Positions 8,768 through 18,186 of a DNA stretch of 64,000 nt are shown in pieces. The notes beneath the pieces were generated by a model. The model was given only the letters and a program-made list of their open reading frames with translations. It was not told the DNA's origin and ran no database searches. The DNA is from Deltaproteobacteria bacterium. Its GTDB lineage: Bacteria; Lernaellota; Lernaellaia; JACKCT01. Position 1 is the stretch's first letter; every line of letters begins with the position of its first letter. The position numbers were made by a program, and so were the translations under genes. The stretch is from the NCBI GenBank assembly GCA_020633895.1, contig JACKCT010000002.1, positions 62,001 through 126,000 on the forward strand. The letters run 5' to 3'.

Positions 8768-8879
8768 CCCGACGCGGTTGATTTGGTGATATCCCATCAT
8801 ATTTTGCGATGACGCATACGGGGCAAGCGATATAACCCGGTTCTATGGATTCTTTGCCATTTCACAGGAGGACAGGAAG

Positions 8880-9650
8880 TTGAAATCGAATTTGTTCTAC
8901 ATTCTGCTCGTGGCCTTGGCCATGACGTTGTCGTTGGGGGCCGTGGCTTATGCCTCGGGAGATGACGACGACGACGATGATGATACGGCTGACGATGATT
9001 CGGCCGACGATGATGATGCCGCGGATGACGACGCCGACGACGATGCCGCCGACGACGATGATGATTCCGGCCCGATCAATGTTTCGGTGGTGAACGGCAG
9101 CGGCGAAATCCTGCCGAGCACCAAGTACCAGTTCGTCTTTACCGTGCAGAACACCAACACGGTCGGCGACGATGACGACGATGCCAAGGCGGATGACGAC
9201 GATGACGACACGACGGCCCCGACCGGTCAGGGCGCTGTGTACGGCTTCGAGGTCACGCTGCCCAACGCCGGTTACACGCCGGAAATGAACCTGGACAACA
9301 CCTCGGCTCCGACCGACTGGAACCTGCCGACGATTTCCCAGAACGGTGAGGCCAATCCTTACACGATCTATTGGGAGTACAGCGGCTGGGCGTCCTCCAA
9401 CGTGGGTGACATCCTCCCGGGCGAGGCCGGAAACTTCAGCTTCAACGCCACTTCGGACATCATCGGCACCGACGGCTTCCCCTGGCTGGCCCTGACCGAC
9501 GGCCCGGGCAAGGCCGAGTACACGGGCATCGCCTTCGTGGGCACCACCGGCGACGACGATGACGACGATACGGTCGATGACGACGACGATGACGATACCG
9601 GCATCGACGATGACGACGACGACGATTCCGGCGGCGGATGCGGCTGCTAA
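8880..9650 (+). CDS. secreted poly-Asp protein ending in Gly-Gly-Gly-Cys-Gly-Cys
   Basis: A 256-residue protein of unknown function. The TTG start is fixed by AGGAGGA eight bases upstream and by the signal peptide that follows (MKSNLFYILLVALAMTLSLG...YASG). The mature protein begins with ~40 residues of Asp with Ala/Ser/Thr, has two short Asp runs in the middle and a ~35-residue Asp-rich tail ending in SGGGCGC. Between them are beta-rich segments with 'YGFEVTLPNAGYTPEMNLDN' and 'GEAGNFSFNATSD', resembling a cohesin-like or bacterial-Ig sandwich. Unlike most Asp-linker proteins here it has no lipobox cysteine. Being very acidic it may bind calcium (inference). It is monocistronic, with its own promoter and terminator. 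Confidence 0.75.
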   Translation: MKSNLFYILLVALAMTLSLGAVAYASGDDDDDDDDTADDDSADDDDAADDDADDDAADDDDDSGPINVSVVNGSGEILPSTKYQFVFTVQNTNTVGDDDDDAKADDDDDDTTAPTGQGAVYGFEVTLPNAGYTPEMNLDNTSAPTDWNLPTISQNGEANPYTIYWEYSGWASSNVGDILPGEAGNFSFNATSDIIGTDGFPWLALTDGPGKAEYTGIAFVGTTGDDDDDDTVDDDDDDDTGIDDDDDDDSGGGCGC

Positions 9651-9679
9651 CGCCGACCCGCTAAACAAAGCGAAAATCG

Positions 9680-9710
9680 ACCCCGGTGGCCAAGGCCATC
9701 GGGGTTGTTC
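9680..9710. terminator. intrinsic terminator of the poly-Asp gene
   Basis: A 12-bp stem with one mismatch and a 2-base loop (ACCCCGGTGGCC / GGCCATCGGGGT) is followed by TTGTTCTTT on the plus strand. A weaker T-rich run on the other side could also serve pyrE. Confidence 0.8.
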
Positions 9711-9779
9711 TTTGTGGGGGCCGGACACTGAAAAGATGCAGGTTCGGGGGGCGAGCCGCTGCCGAGGCGGGTTGGATGA

Positions 9780-10367
9780 CTAGTTCGGCGTGTTCTGGAG
9801 TTCGTCGTCGTAGGCGAATAAATCCGAGCGCGTGATCAGCGCGTCGAACGGCAGTCCCGCCGCCTCGATGGCCGCGCGTCCTCCGTCTTCCCGATCCACC
9901 ACCGCGATCACCTGCACGATGCGGCAGTTGGGGTAGTCCTCGCGGATCGCCTCGACGGCCTTGAGCGTGCTGCCGCCGGTCGTGATCGTGTCTTCCACCA
10001 CGACGATGGCGTCCCCGTCGACGATGTGTCCGTCGATGCGCCGTCCGGCTCCGTGGTCCTTGACTTCCTTGCGGACCATGAAGGAGGCGAGCGGCACGCC
10101 GAAGTCCACACTGCGGGACGTCACGGCGATCGCCACCGGGACCGCGCCCAGGGCCAGGCCGCCGACTGATTTGGGACGCTCGGCGAGCTGCTCGACGCGT
10201 TCCAGGATCAGATCGCCGATCAACGCCGCGCCCTCCGGGTGCGTGCTGGTCTGGCGGATGTCGATGTAAAAGTCGCTCTTGAGCCCGGAGGCCAGCGTGA
10301 ACTCGCCTCGGCGAAACGACTCGCGATGCACCACCGACAGCAGATGCCGCCACTTCTCGGAACGCAT
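9780..10367 (-). CDS. pyrE: orotate phosphoribosyltransferase
   Basis: Transfers phosphoribose from PRPP to orotate to make OMP in pyrimidine synthesis. At 195 residues it is the usual length. The PRPP-binding motif VVVEDTITTGGS is at 122-133, and the catalytic-loop 'MVRKEVKDHG' and N-terminal 'FTLASGLKSDFYIDIR' are typical of PyrE. AAGGAGG precedes the ATG by 6 bases. It has its own predicted promoter (10410-10438), downstream of an intrinsic terminator that ends a separate small transcript. Confidence 0.95.
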   Translation of the reverse strand: MRSEKWRHLLSVVHRESFRRGEFTLASGLKSDFYIDIRQTSTHPEGAALIGDLILERVEQLAERPKSVGGLALGAVPVAIAVTSRSVDFGVPLASFMVRKEVKDHGAGRRIDGHIVDGDAIVVVEDTITTGGSTLKAVEAIREDYPNCRIVQVIAVVDREDGGRAAIEAAGLPFDALITRSDLFAYDDELQNTPN

Positions 10368-10409
10368 TCAATCCTCCTTGGCCGCCCAATTTCGGCGAAG
10401 ACCCGAGGG

Positions 10410-10438
10410 AGCATATCGGCGAATCGTGCATGCGCCAA
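10410..10438 (-). promoter_or_regulatory. predicted pyrE promoter
   Basis: On the minus strand, TTGGCG, a 17-base spacer and TATGCT. Transcription would start about 36 bases before the pyrE ATG, independent of the upstream small unit. Confidence 0.5.
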
Positions 10439-10480
10439 GCATGCCGGGCGGGTTGGAAGGGGTGTCCCGGGAAAATAAGA

Positions 10481-10518
10481 AGGCAAAATAAGAAAAGCCC
10501 CGCGCCGTCGCGCGAGGC
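10481..10518 (-). terminator. intrinsic terminator of the 18-codon unit
   Basis: A 9-bp stem (GCCTCGCGC/GCGCGGGGC on the minus strand, with one G-U pair that becomes a mismatch on the plus strand) is followed by TTTTCTTATTTT. The wobble shows that it is oriented for the minus strand. Confidence 0.78.
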
Positions 10519-10553
10519 CTTCGTCCTTGGGCCTTTTTTCGTCCTACCCAGGA

Positions 10554-10610
10554 CTAGGCTCTGCAGCCCTCGCTGCAGTGAGCACAAGGACGCAACGTAT
10601 AGCGTTTCAT
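10554..10610 (-). CDS. 18-residue cysteine-containing small protein (candidate)
   Basis: I do not recognise it. The frame encodes MKRYTLRPCAHCSEGCRA, a basic peptide with three cysteines (C-x2-C-x3-C) and one histidine. Support comes from the context: GGGAGGAG eight bases before the ATG, a consensus promoter about 40 bases upstream and an intrinsic terminator 36 bases after the stop, giving a ~165-base transcript with nothing else in it. It could be a true small protein, a leader peptide, or a regulatory RNA that happens to contain a frame. pyrE lies downstream but has its own promoter beyond the terminator, so pyrimidine attenuation is only a secondary idea. Confidence 0.5.
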   Translation of the reverse strand: MKRYTLRPCAHCSEGCRA

Positions 10611-10651
10611 TGGATGCTCCTCCCGAGAGAGTGTTTCCGTTACCGAGATTC

Positions 10652-10680
10652 AACCTAAGAGCGAGTGCGTCGATTGTCAA
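10652..10680 (-). promoter_or_regulatory. promoter of the 18-codon unit
   Basis: Perfect TTGACA, a 17-base spacer and TAGGTT on the minus strand. The same -10 hexamer and spacing are found before tmRNA. Predicted start near 10645. Confidence 0.65.
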
Positions 10681-10909
10681 GCGGAAGCCGACCAAGTGGT
10701 CCATAACCTATGATTTTGATTACCTTTTTGTCCTGCCCGATTCGGTCGGGCATTCAAAAACGTGAGCAAAAACGAACGGTTGTGCACCGGTTCGTGGGCC
10801 GCCTGACACCCCGGCGTTTCGGCGAGGGCGACTACGATACGGCTTGGCTTGCGTTGCCCGGTCGGGTGCGGAACTATGGCGGTTTCAAACCACCATTTTG
10901 GGTTGCGTC

Positions 10910-11941
10910 ATGTCCCTGCGTCTCATTGAGGCCATCGTGCCCCAACGCACCGAAGAGGAGGTCGAGGCCATCCTCAAGGATCTGGCCTACGTCGACTATT
11001 GGAAAAGCGCCATTAACGACGAGTTGGACCTGATCCGTGTGTTCGTCGACATCGGCCATAGCGAAGCCGTGCTCGACGCGCTGGACCAGCGTTTTTCCTA
11101 CCTCAAGGACTATCGCCTGATGTTGCTGCCGGTCGAGGCGACGCTGCCGCGCCTGCCGACGCCGGAGCAGGAGGCGAAGGCCAAGGAGGAATCGGAGCCC
11201 GGCGATGAAAGCCGGCAGAAGGAAAAGGAGAATACCCAGCGCGCCAGCCGGGAGGAGCTTTACGCCGATATCGAGGCGAACTATCGCATCACGCGCCAGT
11301 TTTTGACGTTGATCGTGCTGTCGGCGATTGTGGCGGGGATCGGCCTGATTCGCGACAACGCCGCGGCGATTATCGGCGCCATGGTGATCGCGCCGCTGCT
11401 GGGGCCGAACGTGGCTCTTTCGTTGGCGACGACGCTCGGCGAGGTATCGCTGGCCGTCAAATCGCTGCGCAGCCTGGCGGCCGGGTCGGCGTTGGCGTTC
11501 GCGTTTGCCGTGGCGGGGGGAATCTTTGTGGACGTGGACCCCTCGTTGCCGGAGATTCATGCGCGAACCGTCATCGGCGATCTCGACCTGTTGCTGGCGT
11601 TGGCGGCGGGGGCGGCGGCGGCGCTGTCGTTTTCCACGGGGGCTCCCAGCGCGTTGATCGGCGTCATGGTGGCGGTGGCGTTGCTGCCGCCGTTGGTGAC
11701 GTCGGGGATGCTGCTTGGGTCGGGACATTTTGCACCGGCGGCGAGCGCGGCGCTGTTGTTTTTCGCGAATGTGGTGTGCGTGAATCTGGCCGGCGTGGTG
11801 ACGCTGGCAATGCAGGGCATTCGGCCTCAGTCCTACTGGGAGGCGAAGAAAGCCGCCCATGCACGCAAGGTGGCGATGGGCATCTGGCTGACCGCGTTGT
11901 TGCTGCTGCTTGTGGTGCTGTATCTCTATTTTCAGCGATAG
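10910..11941 (+). CDS. DUF389 family integral membrane protein
   Basis: A 343-residue inner-membrane protein of the DUF389/TIGR00341 family; function not established. An N-terminal cytoplasmic domain (1-~115: 'MSLRLIEAIVPQRTEEEVEAIL') ends in a charged coiled stretch (KEKENTQRAS). The hydrophobic core follows, with 'IRDNAAAIIGAMVIAPLLGPNVALSLA', the family signature, and about seven membrane segments. The ATG at 10910 was preferred over an upstream in-frame start at 10844 because family members begin at this motif. Monocistronic. Confidence 0.85.
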   Translation: MSLRLIEAIVPQRTEEEVEAILKDLAYVDYWKSAINDELDLIRVFVDIGHSEAVLDALDQRFSYLKDYRLMLLPVEATLPRLPTPEQEAKAKEESEPGDESRQKEKENTQRASREELYADIEANYRITRQFLTLIVLSAIVAGIGLIRDNAAAIIGAMVIAPLLGPNVALSLATTLGEVSLAVKSLRSLAAGSALAFAFAVAGGIFVDVDPSLPEIHARTVIGDLDLLLALAAGAAAALSFSTGAPSALIGVMVAVALLPPLVTSGMLLGSGHFAPAASAALLFFANVVCVNLAGVVTLAMQGIRPQSYWEAKKAAHARKVAMGIWLTALLLLLVVLYLYFQR

Positions 11942-12025
11942 GCGGCGACAAACGGCGCATCGTGGTTATGTTGTGAAATGACGGGATCCGGCGCCCGATG
12001 GCGCGGCGAGGGGTGGAGAATTTCC

Positions 12026-12054
12026 TTGACGCGTCCGATAAAGGGGCGTAGGTT
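12026..12054 (+). promoter_or_regulatory. promoter of tmRNA
   Basis: TTGACG, a 17-base spacer and TAGGTT. The predicted start near 12061 gives ~90 bases of 5' leader to be trimmed from pre-tmRNA. Confidence 0.6.
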
Positions 12055-12149
12055 CCCGGGTCCGCTGCCGGGATCAGGCGAAAACCCGGGCGGAATAGGC
12101 CGCACGCAATAGCGGTCGAGGCCTTAGGCCGAAGCGATCTTTGACAAAT

Positions 12150-12496
12150 GGGGGTGACACGGTTTCGACGGGGATGATGAAGAACGTTCCGGCGAGCCGA
12201 GGTGCGGTTGGCCTCGTCAAAAACCGCAAGCTTATAGCTGCCAACGACAGCTACGCTCTGGCCGCTTAAAGTGGTCACGTTCACCCGGTCTAAGTCTGCG
12301 GGATCGGAGTGAACGTCACTTAGCAGACTAGCGATACCAAGACGTTCGGTTCGAGGTTGAGCGAAATTCAGTCCGAATAGGGAGTGACGGAGCCTGTCCC
12401 TGGGCGCCTGATCTCCGACAAACAAAACAGGCGACTACGCTCGTAGAAGGGCGTTTGGACCATCTTCGGACGCGGGTTCGACTCCCGCCACCTCCA
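12150..12496 (+). ncRNA. ssrA: transfer-messenger RNA
   Basis: Rescues stalled ribosomes by adding a degradation tag. The 5' GGGGGUG pairs with CACCUCC near the 3' end to form the acceptor stem. The TTCGAC of the 5' domain and the T-arm GGTTCGACTCCCGCC are present. The tag frame at 12237-12269 reads (A)ANDSYALAA then TAA, a standard ALAA degron. The gene ends at the discriminator A; the CCA is not encoded. Unusually, its last five bases form part of an 18-bp inverted repeat with the cassette downstream. Confidence 0.96.
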
Positions 12497-12596
12497 GCCT
12501 TCGCCTCATCGAATGAGGCTACGGCTGGCAAGCCAGCCCCATTGCGCAAAAATAAGTGGGTCAATGTTCAGCTTTCGTATGAGGCGAAGGCTGGAG
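12492..12596. repeat. 18-bp perfect inverted repeat at the tmRNA 3' end
   Basis: CTCCAGCCTTCGCCTCAT (12492-12509) is exactly inverted at 12579-12596, with a 69-base loop. The left arm includes the last five bases of tmRNA. Smaller hairpins lie within (12523-12538, GGCTGGC/GCCAGCC) and just after (12596-12623, GCCCGCC/GGCGGGC). Confidence 0.8.
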
Positions 12597-12644
12597 CCCG
12601 CCATAGCTTTAGCGGCGGCGGGCCCGACGAAAGAAAATCAATCG

Positions 12645-12881
12645 ATGTTTGTCTATCGCATCCGCAGCGTTTCTTATCCAACGCAAACTTACATCGGCTC
12701 CTCAAGAGACGTTCATCAACGCCTTGCCGAACACAACGCCGGAAAATCACCCCATACTTCTAAGTTTGTGCCTTGGAAATTCGACTTTTACTTTTGGATC
12801 GATGACAAAGTAAAAGCCGCCGCCTTCGAGCGCTATCTCAAGACCGGTTCCGGCCGCGCGTTCGCGAAGCGGCACTTCTAA
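12645..12881 (+). CDS. small GIY-YIG domain nuclease
   Basis: A 78-residue single-domain protein of the GIY-YIG superfamily (UvrC N-terminal / YhbQ-like). The first strand is VYRIRS (the GIY position), followed by TYIGSS (YIG), 'RDVHQRLAEHN' with the catalytic arginine, and 'AFERYLKTGSGRAFAKR' with the metal-binding glutamate. The ATG at 12645 starts at the domain; the longer frame to 12513 would overlap the inverted repeat. No strong ribosome site. Its position directly after tmRNA with an inverted repeat suggests a small mobile or parasitic cassette rather than a repair gene. Predicted activity: DNA nicking. Confidence 0.82.
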   Translation: MFVYRIRSVSYPTQTYIGSSRDVHQRLAEHNAGKSPHTSKFVPWKFDFYFWIDDKVKAAAFERYLKTGSGRAFAKRHF

Positions 12882-13072
12882 TCCTTATTATCAATTATCA
12901 ATTCCAAATTGACCTATTTTTTTCGAACGGCCCTGCCGTGGATTCTCGCGCATGAGAAACTTGGTTGTCTCGTCGGCAGTTGCGACAATTGCGCCGTCGC
13001 TCTTGCGACCGACTCAAGGCTTGGATATCAAGGTAGGGCAAGTTCATGCAAATCCACGAATTGGAGGATGGA

Positions 13073-13537
13073 ATGAAGAAGGTTGCCTTGGTGCTCGTGT
13101 GCGTGTTTGCGGTGTCAGTGGCGGCGGGGTGCATGCGGCATACGTATGACGTGGGGGCCGGCGCGCCGCGGGGCGAGTTGGTGTATGACGGTTGGGAAAA
13201 TAAATGGATCTTCGGCCTCGTGGGCGAGACGCAGATCGACCTCAAGGATGTCTGCGCCTCGGGCAACGCGACAATTCACGACGAGACCGACTTCCTCACC
13301 GGCCTGGTCGGGTTGTTGACGTTCACCATCTATCGGCCGAGCAAAGTGACCATCCGCTGCGCCGACGGCAGCACGGGCCAAATCGAGTTGGATCAAGAGA
13401 CGGCCGCGAAGATCGCGACGCAGCCCGAGTTTCTTGCGTACGTGGAAGCCGTCAATCCTCTCCTGCTCGATCAAGCCAAAACGGCCGTCGAAAACGCGCA
13501 AGCGTTTCTGAATGCGAAGATGGTCGCGCAGCGCTAA
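13073..13537 (+). CDS. Bor-like lipoprotein
   Basis: A 154-residue exported lipoprotein (signal MKKVALVLVCVFAVSVAAGC, lipobox VAAGC). It matches lambda Bor/Iss-type proteins: 'HTYDVG' after the cysteine, then 'WIFGLVGETQIDLKDVC', 'ETDFLTGLVGLLTFTIYRP' and 'VTIRC', with paired cysteines. Bor proteins affect surface properties such as serum resistance; the role in a free-living organism is unknown. The C-terminal ~45 residues are an extra helical segment. GGAGG before the ATG at 13073 decides the start. A weak promoter (TTGCGA-N17-TATCAA) sits at 13003-13031. Confidence 0.75.
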   Translation: MKKVALVLVCVFAVSVAAGCMRHTYDVGAGAPRGELVYDGWENKWIFGLVGETQIDLKDVCASGNATIHDETDFLTGLVGLLTFTIYRPSKVTIRCADGSTGQIELDQETAAKIATQPEFLAYVEAVNPLLLDQAKTAVENAQAFLNAKMVAQR

Positions 13538-13567
13538 ACGACAAATCCCGAGATCTTCAACGCGAAG

Positions 13568-13600
13568 CGGGGCACCCTATGGGCGTCCCGTTTTTCTTTT
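13568..13600 (+). terminator. intrinsic terminator of the Bor-like gene
   Basis: A 10-bp stem with one G-U pair and one mismatch (CGGGGCACCC/GGGCGTCCCG) is followed by TTTTTCTTTT. Confidence 0.8.
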
Positions 13601-13644
13601 AGGCGCCCGTTACATGGGGCGCGACGTCCGGGCCAAACCCCTTC

Positions 13645-13673
13645 TTGACATCCGAGCCAAATCGGTCTTTATT
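13645..13673 (+). promoter_or_regulatory. perR promoter
   Basis: TTGACA, a 17-base spacer and TTTATT. The start point falls within the first of two operator repeats, which fits repression. Confidence 0.6.
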
Positions 13674-13704
13674 CCTAATTAGGATTTCATTCCTATTTGG
13701 GATT
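13671..13704. promoter_or_regulatory. doubled PerR/Fur-type operator
   Basis: Two 16-base near-palindromes, ATTCCTAATTAGGATT (13671-13686) and ATTCCTATTTGGGATT (13689-13704), are repeated with an 18-base period. They cover the start site up to 6 bases before the ATG, so perR is probably autorepressed. Confidence 0.65.
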
Positions 13705-13709
13705 GGTCG

Positions 13710-14171
13710 ATGGAAATCAGCACGCAGGAAGTCGAGCAGCGCGTCAGCGGCTTCAAGGAAGCCTGCCGGAAGGCGGGCGTGAAGCTCACGCACCAGCGCC
13801 TCGAAATCTTCCGCGAAATGGCACAGACCGTCGACCATCCCGACGCCGAATCCGTCTACAACAGCGTCCGCGAGCGCGTGCCGACCGTGTCCATGGACAC
13901 CGTCTACCGCACGCTGTGGATGCTCAACGACCTGGGACTCGTCAAAACCCTCGGCCAAGCCCACGAACGCACCCGCTTCGACGCCAATCTGAAGCGGCAC
14001 CACCATTTCGTGTGCGTCCGGTGTGGATTGACGCGGGATTTTTACAGCGACGAGTTGGACGAACTCGACGTCCGCGCCGCGACGCGGGACGTGGGGCAGG
14101 TCGTCTCGACGCTTGTGGAAGTCCACGGCGTGTGCAACGAGTGCGCTCAAAAGGAGAAGAAGGGGCTTTAG
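13710..14171 (+). CDS. perR: peroxide-responsive Fur-family repressor
   Basis: A 153-residue metal-dependent DNA-binding repressor. Winged helix at ~20-85 with the recognition region 'SMDTVYRTLWML'. Regulatory ligands are His43, Asp91 (RFDAN), His97/His99 (HHHF) and Asp110 in 'RDFY'; Asp rather than Glu at that last position favours PerR over Fur. The structural zinc cysteines are Cys102/Cys105 and the C-terminal CNEC. It sits just upstream of katG, as in many peroxide regulons, and has two operator-like palindromes before its start. Oxidation of the ligand histidines would release katG and perR. Confidence 0.88.
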   Translation: MEISTQEVEQRVSGFKEACRKAGVKLTHQRLEIFREMAQTVDHPDAESVYNSVRERVPTVSMDTVYRTLWMLNDLGLVKTLGQAHERTRFDANLKRHHHFVCVRCGLTRDFYSDELDELDVRAATRDVGQVVSTLVEVHGVCNECAQKEKKGL

Positions 14172-14324
14172 TTCGCGAATCATTTTGCGCCGGCTTGGGG
14201 CCAAGTCTTTCGGCGCTTTTTAAGAGTCGCTCTAAAGAACGCTGCAGGATCGAATTGTTAACTCGGGATTGCGTCGGCAAGGCGGCGCCGATCCGTTTTT
14301 CCAAAGTCGCTCGGCTCGATAAGT

Positions 14325-16599
<2,275 letters not shown>

Positions 16600-16655
16600 T
16601 TTTCGAAAAACGAAGGCGCGGCCTGCCCGCCGGGGCCGCGCCTCGAGATCACGAA

Positions 16656-16700
16656 AAAACCGGTTCAGCCATCGGGAAGTCCCGCCGCTGAACCGGTTTT
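16656..16700. terminator. bidirectional terminator between katG and the metallophosphoesterase
   Basis: A 14-bp perfect stem AAAACCGGTTCAGC/GCTGAACCGGTTTT with its own A/T ends can terminate both convergent genes. Confidence 0.88.
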
Positions 16701-16731
16701 CTCATTTTGTCCGGAGATGACGCCTTCGGGG

Positions 16732-17991
16732 TCAGTTCACCTGATAGTCCGCGAAGTCGATGTTGAACCCGAATTGGCTGTCGCGCTGACCGCCGTCGTG
16801 GAGGATGGAACAGAATTCGGTCATGCCTTCCTCGTCCATGGTCCAATACTCGATCTGCGCCTCGACCTCCTCGATGTTGGCGATCAGTTCGATGATCTCT
16901 CGATTCTGCTCAAAATGCTCCTTGAGCAGCTCCATGCTGAAATCGCAGTTCTCGCCGTTTTCCAGGGTGTGATCGAGGGTCGGCGAATAGGTCCGGATAT
17001 CGATGCGCCCCTTGTCCAGGTCGTAGCGCATGATCCGAAGGTAGCCGTTGCCGCCGTTGGGCGGCAGACCCTGGAAGTCGACGAGCATCTCATGCACCGG
17101 ATAACCGAAGATATTCTTGCTGACCTGGTAGTACTCGGCGTCGAAGTGCCCGCTTTGCACCATGTAGATCTGCGGGTGCTGCATGATGAAGTTTTGGAAG
17201 ATGTTTTCCGCGTGCTGGCCTTCGTTGTAGTAGAGGGGCTGGATCAGCGTGGAAATCATCCAGTCCACCCGCCGCGAATTCAACAGGCTGAAGGGATAGC
17301 CCATCTTCCGGTCCATGCGAAAATCGAAAAGGTAGCGATGGGTGGAGACCGCGACGGCGGCGTCCGGGTAGCTGTCCAGCACCGAATCGGCCCATTCGAT
17401 CTCGTCCGGTCCGGCGTCCACCATCAGATGCAGGAAAATGAACTGCATCCCGGCGTATTCGAAAATTTGGTAGCTGCTGAGCGCCGTCGGGGAATGGCCG
17501 CCGAACCATTCCTTGTCGGACCAGCGCGTCGGACTGAAGTATTTGAGAAACTCGAGGCCGGTGCACGGCTCGACGGGGTCGATGGAGCAGCCTTGGGCGG
17601 TTTTGCCCGTGCCGAAGTCCTGGATGTCGTGATTGCCGACGCAAACGCCGTAGGGGATTTCGGCTTCATCGAGCAGGTCCATCGCCGCGCGGGCGTTCGC
17701 CCATTGGTAGGGCTGATCCACATTGTTGATGACGTCGCCCAGGTGCGTCACGAAGACGATATTTTCCGCCTCGGCGTTCTCGACGATCCATTCGATCTGG
17801 TCGGTAAAAATCTCGGGATATTTCTGGGCGTAGATCTGCGTGTCGGGTAGGGAGATGACGGTGAAGTCGTAGCCGTCATCATCGTCGTCGTCATCGTCGT
17901 CACCGGGATTGCAGGCCAGTTGGAGGGGCGTCCAGCCGGCGAGGGCGGCCAGCACCAAGAGCAGCGCGGCCGCAAGGACATAGTGGCGCAT
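16732..17991 (-). CDS. Asp-tethered exported metallophosphoesterase
   Basis: A 419-residue exported protein of the calcineurin-like phosphoesterase superfamily. The signal (MRHYVLAAALLLVLAALAG) is followed by CNPG and nine Asp. The two-metal motifs are 'SLPDTQ' (DxQ variant of DxH), 'HLGDVINN', 'VGNHD', 'STHRYLF' and 'SGHFD', the full set for a dinuclear centre. Members cut phosphomonoesters or diesters; the substrate here is unknown. Start at 17991 because GGAG lies 8 bases upstream and the signal begins there; the frame itself stays open to 19059. The cysteine before the Asp run is in a poor lipobox (LQLAC). Confidence 0.85.
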   Translation of the reverse strand: MRHYVLAAALLLVLAALAGWTPLQLACNPGDDDDDDDDDGYDFTVISLPDTQIYAQKYPEIFTDQIEWIVENAEAENIVFVTHLGDVINNVDQPYQWANARAAMDLLDEAEIPYGVCVGNHDIQDFGTGKTAQGCSIDPVEPCTGLEFLKYFSPTRWSDKEWFGGHSPTALSSYQIFEYAGMQFIFLHLMVDAGPDEIEWADSVLDSYPDAAVAVSTHRYLFDFRMDRKMGYPFSLLNSRRVDWMISTLIQPLYYNEGQHAENIFQNFIMQHPQIYMVQSGHFDAEYYQVSKNIFGYPVHEMLVDFQGLPPNGGNGYLRIMRYDLDKGRIDIRTYSPTLDHTLENGENCDFSMELLKEHFEQNREIIELIANIEEVEAQIEYWTMDEEGMTEFCSILHDGGQRDSQFGFNIDFADYQVN

Positions 17992-18186
17992 AGCGTCGAT
18001 CTCCGTGGTCCAAATGTTAGAATTAGAGGACTTGCCCACGGGGAAAGACCCCGCCCATCCCAAGGCATTACCCTTAGCACACCTGCAAATCGAATGCACA
18101 AGAAATCCTCGATGGTTTGGCCGGGGATCGGACGTTGGCGTTACGGCGGGCGCGATGGTGACAAAGTTGTTCATCGATTGTAGAGA

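Larger units (their letters stand above)
10368..10909. other. intergenic region holding a small transcription unit
   Basis: The 540 bases between divergent pyrE and the DUF389 gene hold the pyrE promoter, then a complete minus-strand unit (terminator, 18-codon frame, ribosome site, promoter; separate entries). A hairpin at 10734-10752 (TGCCCGA/TCGGGCA) has no T run and no assigned role. No clear promoter was found for the DUF389 gene. Confidence 0.6.

Noticed and set aside
8800-8870. Cyclic-di-GMP (GEMM) riboswitch before the poly-Asp gene
   Set aside because: GACGCA and GGGCAA words are present but in the wrong order, and the conserved second stem with its tetraloop receptor is missing.
8862-9728. 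Long minus-strand frame full of Val/Ile across the poly-Asp gene
   Set aside because: GAC/GAT repeats read in reverse give V/I/S codons, so long antisense frames are automatic. The plus frame has the ribosome site and signal peptide.
10481-10610. pyrE attenuation by a leader peptide
   Set aside because: pyrE has its own predicted promoter after the terminator and the leader lacks U-rich pause sequence, so it is not claimed; it remains a lesser alternative for the small unit.
10734-10752. Hairpin TGCCCGA-TTCGG-TCGGGCA as a terminator
   Set aside because: No T run on either strand and no gene ends there.
12150-12881. Full integrative island at tmRNA
   Set aside because: No integrase, no direct repeat of the tmRNA end was found, and genes after 13 kb look native; only a small cassette is supported.
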